Shown: positions 7,147 through 10,507 of the stretch, piece after piece
How positions within the stretch are numbered: position 1 is the stretch's first letter
How the letters are laid out: every line of letters starts with the position of its first letter
NCBI GenBank assembly: GCA_017543005.1
Contig: JAFWEA010000147.1
Span: 1 to 10,507, forward strand
DNA length: 10,507 bases
From: Solobacterium sp.
Lineage (GTDB): Bacteria; Bacillota_I; Bacilli_A; Erysipelotrichales; Erysipelotrichaceae
Direction: 5' to 3'
Notes under the pieces: generated by a model
The model's input: the letters and a program-made list of their open reading frames with translations, nothing else
What the model was told of the DNA's origin: nothing
Databases searched by the model: none
Made by a program: the position numbers and the translations under genes

Positions 7147-7188
7147 ACACCCTTCATACATGCTATATCACAACAGGAGGGTGTTTTT
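7147..7188 (+). terminator. Terminator after the MarR-family gene
   Basis: ACACCCTTC (7147-7155) pairs with GGAGGGTGT (7176-7184; one G-U pair) across a 20-nt loop, followed by TTTT. It starts 9 nt after the marR stop, and separates the regulator from the downstream operon. Confidence 0.75.
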
Positions 7189-7209
7189 ATCTGTGAAAAC
7201 AGGACAAAA

Positions 7210-7234
7210 CTGTCAATCTGGGGAAGAATGACAG
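7210..7234 (+). promoter_or_regulatory. Inverted repeat upstream of the operon promoter
   Basis: CTGTCA (7210-7215) and TGACAG (7229-7234) are perfect 6-bp inverted half-sites with 13 nt between them, ending 18 nt before the -35 box. The spacing could suit an activator or a second regulator, but chance is possible. Confidence 0.3.
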
Positions 7235-7252
7235 ACAAACGGATTATGTATG

Positions 7253-7281
7253 TTGACGGAACATGCCGGTTCTGCTAACAT
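7253..7281 (+). promoter_or_regulatory. Promoter of the DUF5058-peptidase operon
   Basis: TTGACG (-35, 7253-7258), a 17-nt spacer and TAACAT (-10, 7276-7281) match the vegetative sigma consensus at 5/6 and 4/6 positions. Transcription would start near 7288, leaving a leader of about 37 nt that contains the palindrome at 7293-7307. Confidence 0.6.
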
Positions 7282-7292
7282 GCATTCGTACG

Positions 7293-7307
7293 GTTTAGAA
7301 TCTAAAC
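7293..7307 (+). promoter_or_regulatory. Perfect palindrome, candidate MarR-family operator
   Basis: GTTTAGA-A-TCTAAAC is a perfect 7-1-7 palindrome starting about 12 nt after the -10 box, within the early transcribed region. MarR-family dimers bind short A/T-rich palindromes of this size that overlap or flank promoters, and a MarR-family gene is the nearest neighbour upstream. A bound dimer here would block RNA polymerase. There is no T-run, so it is not a terminator. Confidence 0.6.
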
Positions 7308-7324
7308 TGAAAAGGGGGTACATC

Positions 7325-8059
7325 ATGAGTGATGAATTACGAGCATTTGCGACCAGCCCGCTGATGTGGATCTTTGCTGTCATGACAGTCAGCATCGTTA
7401 TCCTGCAGGCACTTCTGTTCCGCAGAAGAGCGGTCGCATACACACGGGAGCACAACATTCTGACGGAAGAAGAAATCCGCACTGTTACCAAGAACGGTGT
7501 GTTCTCCGCGATCGGACCGGCACTTGCCGTCTTCATTCTGGCCATTACAATTTCCGGCCTGCTGGGCGGCCCGTTCGTTCTGATGCGCGTCGGCATCATC
7601 GGTTCTGCCGATACCGAGCTGCGTACAGCTACCGCTGCAGCCCTGATCACAGGCAAGACCCTGGGTGTTGACCAGATTGACATGTCTACATTCGGTACAA
7701 TTTTCTTCACCTGCGCCTTCATGTCCTGCGGTTACCTGATCTGGGTTCCGATCATGACAAGAGGTCTGGGCAAGAGCCTGCAGAAGTTCCTGATGCCTGA
7801 TCCGGATGTCGAGCAGACAAAGGCTCAGAAGATCGTCGGCAAGCTGCTGATGGTTCTGCCGCTGGCTATGATCGGTCTGATGATCTTCATGTACGCTTCC
7901 AGCGGTCCGGCCTTCATCCTGGTTATGGCGACAGCTGCCATCCTGAAGATCGTTCTCGACAAGCTCGGCGAAAAGTCCGCCGGCCTGCGTTCCTGGGCTC
8001 TGGGTCTGGCGGTTCTCGTCAGCATGCTGTCCAGCATTATCTGGAACATGATTTTCTGA
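7325..8059 (+). CDS. DUF5058-like multi-pass membrane protein, putative transporter subunit
   Basis: This is a 244-residue integral membrane protein of unknown function that I recognise as DUF5058-like from overall pattern. About six membrane helices are visible (near 14-32, 57-80, 122-144, 172-192, 194-210 and 222-243). A polar loop (81-118) contains GGPFVLMRVGIIGSADTE, a Gly-rich stretch that looks like a pore or re-entrant element, and there is a basic/acidic loop at 146-170. ATG 7325 has AAAGGGGG six nt upstream. An in-frame ATG at 7250 is discarded because it lies within the promoter. The gene is first in a three-gene operon, 18 nt before a second membrane protein and then a peptidase. 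That context suggests uptake of a peptide-like substrate. No ATPase or binding-protein gene is nearby, so the transport would be secondary (ion-coupled). Function is inferred only. Confidence 0.75.
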   Translation: MSDELRAFATSPLMWIFAVMTVSIVILQALLFRRRAVAYTREHNILTEEEIRTVTKNGVFSAIGPALAVFILAITISGLLGGPFVLMRVGIIGSADTELRTATAAALITGKTLGVDQIDMSTFGTIFFTCAFMSCGYLIWVPIMTRGLGKSLQKFLMPDPDVEQTKAQKIVGKLLMVLPLAMIGLMIFMYASSGPAFILVMATAAILKIVLDKLGEKSAGLRSWALGLAVLVSMLSSIIWNMIF

Positions 8060-8077
8060 GGAAGGAGTGTTTGAAGA

Positions 8078-8605
8078 ATGAATTACGATGAATATATCAA
8101 AGGTATCCACAAGATCGGTACCGCAACCATGCTGGCAACCATGGTCATGACCTTCGTTCCGGCAATCTATATCTGGGTTCACTTCAACTGCTTCCCGGGT
8201 ATGGCTGTCATCTCCGGCTGTATCGTAGCCATGCTTGGCCAGGAAGCGATGTCCTGGTTCATTGAACCGACCATGTGGTTCCCGATCCTGGGTGTCACTG
8301 GTTCCTATATGTCCAGCCTTGCCGGCAACACATCCAGCATGCGTCTGCCGGTTGCCCTGGCCTGCCAGGCAGCTGTCAATGCCGAGCGCGGTACGGAAAA
8401 GGCTGAAATGGCCGCTACCATCGGCATGGCTTCTTCCGTCTTCCTGAACCTGGGCGTTCTGGCCATCGTTCTGATTTTCGGTGAAGTCATTCTGGCAGTC
8501 CTGCCGGATGTCATCAAGGGCACATTCAACTACGCGGTTGCCGGTGTCATGGGCGCCATGATCCCGATGATCTTCTCTGTATTCATGCCGAAGAAAAAGA
8601 AGTGA
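8078..8605 (+). CDS. Small membrane protein, probable partner of the DUF5058-like protein
   Basis: This is a 175-residue hydrophobic protein with about four to five membrane segments (near 15-37, 41-57, 66-85, 115-140 and 148-169) and a lysine-rich C-terminus (PKKKK) likely to be cytoplasmic. The central part, FPILGVTGSYMSSLAGNTSSMRLP (68-91), is dense in Gly, Ser and Asn and looks like a substrate- or ion-binding pore segment. A short polar loop (101-110) joins it to the next helix. I recall similar proteins next to DUF5058 genes, sometimes named small-conductance mechanosensitive channel in databases. I see no MscS features (no MscS beta-domain or its pore-lining helix), so I do not use that name. 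GGAAGGAG precedes the start, 18 nt after the previous gene. Tight linkage suggests a two-component membrane complex. Confidence 0.7.
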   Translation: MNYDEYIKGIHKIGTATMLATMVMTFVPAIYIWVHFNCFPGMAVISGCIVAMLGQEAMSWFIEPTMWFPILGVTGSYMSSLAGNTSSMRLPVALACQAAVNAERGTEKAEMAATIGMASSVFLNLGVLAIVLIFGEVILAVLPDVIKGTFNYAVAGVMGAMIPMIFSVFMPKKKK

Positions 8606-8613
8606 GGTAAACC

Positions 8614-9597
8614 ATGAAGTATATTGACATGCATTGCGACACGGTCATGCTGGCGTATTTCTTCGATCCGGAGAATCACAACATGTATGATCAGCCGAAG
8701 ACGATGATTGACTTCAAGCGCATGCAGAAGGGTGACGCCCTGGCACAGTTCTTCGCTGTGTTCCTGCCGCCGCAGGGTGCGTTTGAAATGATGCACATAC
8801 CGCCGATCAGCGATGAGGATTATATCCGGATTGCCCGGCAGACAATTCTCGACAATGTTGCGGCCCATGATGACATCATCCGCATGGCATATACTGCCGC
8901 AGATATCGAAAAGAACCTGGCAGACGGCCGCATGAGCGCCGTGCTGACCATGGAGGACGGCCGGGCTGTGGACGGCAAGCTGGAAAACATCAAGCGTTTC
9001 TACGATGAGGGTTTCCGCGCCTGCTCGCTGACCTGGAATGCTCATAACTGCTTCGGGGCCCCGAACAGCACCGATCCGGCCATCATGAATGAAGGCCTGA
9101 CCGATTTCGGCAAGGACGGCGTCCGCTACATGCAGGAACTGGGCATGCTGGTTGACGTATCCCATCTGTCCGACGGCGGTTTCTACGACGTCGCAGAGAT
9201 CTGCACAAAGCCGTTTGTGGCAACCCACTCCAATGCCCGGGCAGTCGGTCCGCACCAGCGCAACCTGACTGACGACCAGATCAAGGTTCTGGCTGACAAG
9301 GGCGGGGTCATGGGTCTGAACTTCTATCCGATGTTCCTGAACCCGGATATGAACAAGGACGAAGCCAACGCGGCCATGATTGCCAAACATGCCAGACACA
9401 TCGCTGATGTCGGCGGTGTGGATGTTGTCGGTATCGGTACGGACTTCGACGGCTTCGAAGGCAAGAATGAAATCATGTCCTCCGACAGAATGCCGCTGCT
9501 GGCCGATGCCCTCAAGGCAGAAGGCTTTACGGAAGCAGAGATCGAAAAGATCTACTGCCGGAACGTTCTGCGGGTCATGAAAGACGCTGTCAGATAA
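8614..9597 (+). CDS. Peptidase family M19 zinc dipeptidase (membrane/renal dipeptidase family)
   Basis: This 327-residue metallopeptidase has the amidohydrolase TIM-barrel fold and should cleave dipeptides into amino acids. Family members often tolerate a D-residue at the C-terminal position. The binuclear zinc site is complete: His7 and Asp9 in DMHCDT, bridging Glu114 in LTMEDGRA, His184 in DVSHLSD and His205 in ATHSNAR. The substrate-binding Arg216 in HQRNLTD and the acidic residue Asp277 in GIGTDFDG are also present. There is no signal peptide or membrane anchor, so unlike the mammalian renal enzyme it should work in the cytoplasm. It starts 8 nt after the small membrane protein (ribosome binding site GAGGT) and is last in the operon. 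This places it to hydrolyse what the two membrane proteins import. The exact dipeptide cannot be told from sequence. Confidence 0.93.
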   Translation: MKYIDMHCDTVMLAYFFDPENHNMYDQPKTMIDFKRMQKGDALAQFFAVFLPPQGAFEMMHIPPISDEDYIRIARQTILDNVAAHDDIIRMAYTAADIEKNLADGRMSAVLTMEDGRAVDGKLENIKRFYDEGFRACSLTWNAHNCFGAPNSTDPAIMNEGLTDFGKDGVRYMQELGMLVDVSHLSDGGFYDVAEICTKPFVATHSNARAVGPHQRNLTDDQIKVLADKGGVMGLNFYPMFLNPDMNKDEANAAMIAKHARHIADVGGVDVVGIGTDFDGFEGKNEIMSSDRMPLLADALKAEGFTEAEIEKIYCRNVLRVMKDAVR

Positions 9598-9616
9598 GGC
9601 AAAGACAACTCAGCAC

Positions 9617-9646
9617 AAGCTGTCCGGTCAACGGACAGCTTTTTTT
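9617..9646 (+). terminator. Intrinsic terminator of the DUF5058-peptidase operon
   Basis: AAGCTGTCCG (9617-9626) pairs perfectly with CGGACAGCTT (9632-9641) around a GTCAA loop, followed by a run of T (9640-9646). It lies 19 nt after the dipeptidase stop. Confidence 0.93.
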
Positions 9647-9686
9647 GTCAGGACTCCGGGCAAATGCGGTTATTCCGGCGAAAGAA

Positions 9687-9711
9687 ATATATGGAGGTGA
9701 AAACCATATAT
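9687..9711 (+). promoter_or_regulatory. Hairpin that exposes the ribosome binding site and pairs the start codon
   Basis: ATATATGG (9687-9694) and CCATATAT (9704-9711) are perfect 8-bp inverted arms. The 9-nt loop AGGTGAAAA holds most of the Shine-Dalgarno sequence, while the first two bases of start codon ATG 9710 lie in the right arm. In mRNA this could modulate translation of the nuclease/transposase gene. The stem is A/U-rich, so its stability is modest. Confidence 0.5.
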
Positions 9712-10339
9712 GAAACTGAAGAGACTGGAAGAACTGACGATCCGGGATGACTTCATCTTCGGGAAAGTATTTGAGGATACGGAGCTGGTGAAGGAACTGA
9801 TCAGCCGGATCCTGCCGGAGCTGCACCTGAAGGACCTGAAATGCGTGATCCGGCAGCGGGACCTGAAGGACAGTTACGGTACCAGGGGTATCCGGCTGGA
9901 TATCTATTCGGAAAATGAAGAATATCTGTTCGGGGTGGAGATGCACAACAACCGGTGGACATTCAGTCCGAAGCGGGCCCGGTACTACAAGGCGACGACA
10001 AACATGTACCTGCTGGAACAGGGGCAGGACGTGGATGAACTGAAGGATCTGTATATCATTATCATCTGCACATACGACCCATTCGGGCATGATAAAATGA
10101 TATACAGATACGAGAATGTCTGTCATGAGACAGGGGAAGAACTGAAAGACGGGGAACATATCGTGTATGTGAACTGCACTGCGGCAGAAAACAGAGAGAC
10201 AGAGATCGGGAGATTCTGCCGGTATGTGATGAGCGGGGAAGTGCAGGACAGGTTTACCGAAAACAGCCGCAAAGCCCCTGGCTTCAGACATGGGGATATA
10301 AGGCGGTTTCACTTTTGTGCTTCAGCACATTTGAATTAG
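9710..10339 (+). CDS. Rpn-like PD-(D/E)XK nuclease family transposase, 3' end replaced by an IS end
   Basis: Residues 1 to about 183 match the Rpn/PD-(D/E)XK family of transposase-like nucleases that are multi-copy in many gut Bacillota. The N-terminal block is LTIRDDFIFGKVFED (9-23). The nuclease core follows: RGIRLDIYSE (59-68, Asp64), then YLFGVEMHNNR (72-82, Glu77, with His79 where the family usually has Gln). Next come RARYYKATTNMYLLEQGQ (89-106) and a strand LYIIIICTYDPFG (114-126). Full-length family members are about 280-340 residues. Here the frame leaves the family at about residue 183-184 (base 10258) and runs 26 codons through an IS200/IS605-like end before stopping, so the C-terminal part is missing. 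GGAGGTGA (9693-9700) is the ribosome binding site. The product is probably inactive or altered. Confidence 0.8.
   Translation: MKLKRLEELTIRDDFIFGKVFEDTELVKELISRILPELHLKDLKCVIRQRDLKDSYGTRGIRLDIYSENEEYLFGVEMHNNRWTFSPKRARYYKATTNMYLLEQGQDVDELKDLYIIIICTYDPFGHDKMIYRYENVCHETGEELKDGEHIVYVNCTAAENRETEIGRFCRYVMSGEVQDRFTENSRKAPGFRHGDIRRFHFCASAHLN
10272..10295 (+). repeat. Subterminal hairpin resembling an IS605 end
   Basis: CCCCTG (10275-10280) pairs with CA-T-GGGG (10289-10295, one bulged T). An alternative fold is AAGCC-CCT-GGCTT (10272-10284). The pattern AAGCCCC-CTTCAG-GGGG is typical of the hairpins recognised by TnpA at IS605-group ends, especially the tnpB-side right ends as I recall them. It begins about 14-17 nt inside the proposed left tip. 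Confidence 0.55.
10316..10329 (+). repeat. Second hairpin in the IS left end
   Basis: TGTGCT (10316-10321) and AGCACA (10324-10329) are perfect inverted arms, most realistically a 5-bp stem TGTGC/GCACA with loop TTCA. It lies 36 nt before the tnpA GTG and is a good candidate for the imperfect palindrome recognised by TnpA. Confidence 0.55.
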
Positions 10340-10359
10340 ATAGCAAGATGCTGTATAAT
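10331..10359 (+). promoter_or_regulatory. Putative tnpA promoter in the IS left end
   Basis: TTGAAT (10331-10336), a 17-nt spacer and a perfect TATAAT (10354-10359) form a good vegetative promoter. The predicted start of transcription (about 10366) falls on the tnpA GTG codon itself. Confidence 0.5.
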
Positions 10360-10365
10360 AATAGT

Positions 10366-10507
10366 GTGAAATACAAATCGAATAACAATGTAGTATACTC
10401 CTGCAAGTATCATGTTGTCTGGTGCCCGAAATACCGTCGCCCTGTACTTGTCGACGGAGTTGATGATCGTCTTAAAGAACTCGTTGAGGAGACGTGCGGC
10501 AAGATGA
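10366..10507 (+). CDS. tnpA: IS200/IS605-family transposase TnpA, 3' partial
   Basis: This is the N-terminal 47 residues of a small Y1 HUH transposase that cuts and joins single-stranded DNA at hairpin-marked ends. The frame reads MKYKSNNNVVYSCKYHVVWC (first codon GTG), then PKYRRPVLVDGVDDRLKELV. The stretch KYHVVWCPKYRR is the family signature. The HUH metal site and catalytic Tyr lie beyond the window. The start is uncertain: GTG 10366 gives the usual N-terminus for this branch but has no ribosome binding site, while the in-frame ATG 10348 adds six residues but lies inside the apparent promoter spacer. The frame is intact as far as visible. Confidence 0.88.
   Translation, partial: MKYKSNNNVVYSCKYHVVWCPKYRRPVLVDGVDDRLKELVEETCGKM

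Larger units (their letters stand above)
10258..10507 (+). mobile_element. IS200/IS605-family insertion sequence, left end and start of tnpA (partial)
   Basis: The element is recognised from the TnpA N-terminus encoded after 10366 and from the hairpin-rich, non-coding 100 bp before it. Its left limit is placed at 10258 because the upstream nuclease gene stops resembling its family there and the preceding four bases are TTAC, after which IS608-group elements insert. These elements have no terminal inverted repeats or target duplication, so the limit is inferred. The right end is outside the window, and whether a tnpB gene follows is unknown. Confidence 0.65.

Noticed and set aside
7250..7324. 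In-frame ATG at 7250 extending the DUF5058-like protein by 25 residues
   Set aside because: It overlaps the -35/-10 promoter, has no ribosome binding site, and ATG 7325 has AAAGGGGG six bases upstream.
7337..8182. Antisense open frame (281 codons) opposite the two membrane proteins
   Set aside because: It is His/Asp/Gln-rich with no recognisable domain; it mirrors strongly biased membrane-protein codons.
8078..8605. Small-conductance mechanosensitive channel naming for the 175-residue protein
   Set aside because: No MscS pore helix or beta-domain is visible; operon context points to a transporter partner instead.
9590..10312. Antisense open frame (240 codons) opposite the Rpn-like gene
   Set aside because: It crosses a terminator and has no family resemblance or convincing ribosome binding site, while the sense frame shows clear family motifs.
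1..10507. CRISPR array, tRNA, rRNA or riboswitch
   Set aside because: I saw no regularly spaced repeats, no tRNA cloverleaf or rRNA signature, and no recognisable riboswitch leader; the intergenic spaces are short and otherwise explained.

Overview
The window looks like a piece of an anaerobic, moderately G+C-rich Bacillota (Firmicutes) genome. The evidence is the complete F1Fo-ATPase operon in the Gram-positive order, strong AGGAGG-type ribosome binding sites, and accessory genes typical of gut Clostridia/Erysipelotrichia. I lean towards Erysipelotrichia, but that is a guess from general sequence feel. All convincing genes are on the + strand.

Region 1 (1-6340) holds a possible end of atpI followed by atpB, E, F, H, A, G, D and C, tightly packed with short gaps or overlaps (11 nt for F/H, 4 nt for H/A and D/C) and closed by a strong intrinsic terminator. 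The operon encodes the whole Fo membrane motor and F1 head. The c subunit has a second carboxylate in its first helix (Glu26 as well as Glu59), plus Thr60 and Tyr64. This resembles the two-carboxylate Na+ rotor described for Fusobacterium nucleatum, so sodium coupling is the best prediction.

Region 2 (6341-6645) has no intact gene. It contains the 3' end of a membrane-protein gene with no start (about 49 codons), a 12-bp inverted repeat, a second hairpin and an extended -10 promoter.

Region 3 (6646-9650) is a MarR-family regulator gene followed by a separately promoted three-gene operon: a DUF5058-type membrane protein, a small membrane protein that appears to be its partner, and an M19 (membrane dipeptidase family) zinc peptidase. 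A perfect 7-1-7 palindrome lies just downstream of the operon promoter and is the natural MarR operator candidate. I read this as a regulated dipeptide uptake-and-cleavage module whose two-part transporter is not characterised as far as I know. It is the best candidate here for an undescribed system.

Region 4 (9650-10507) is mobile DNA: an Rpn-like PD-(D/E)XK nuclease/transposase gene whose start codon sits in a hairpin and whose 3' part is cut off by the left end of an IS200/IS605-family element. That element's tnpA starts near 10366 and runs off the window. The insertion appears to lie directly after TTAC, the known target of the IS608 group.
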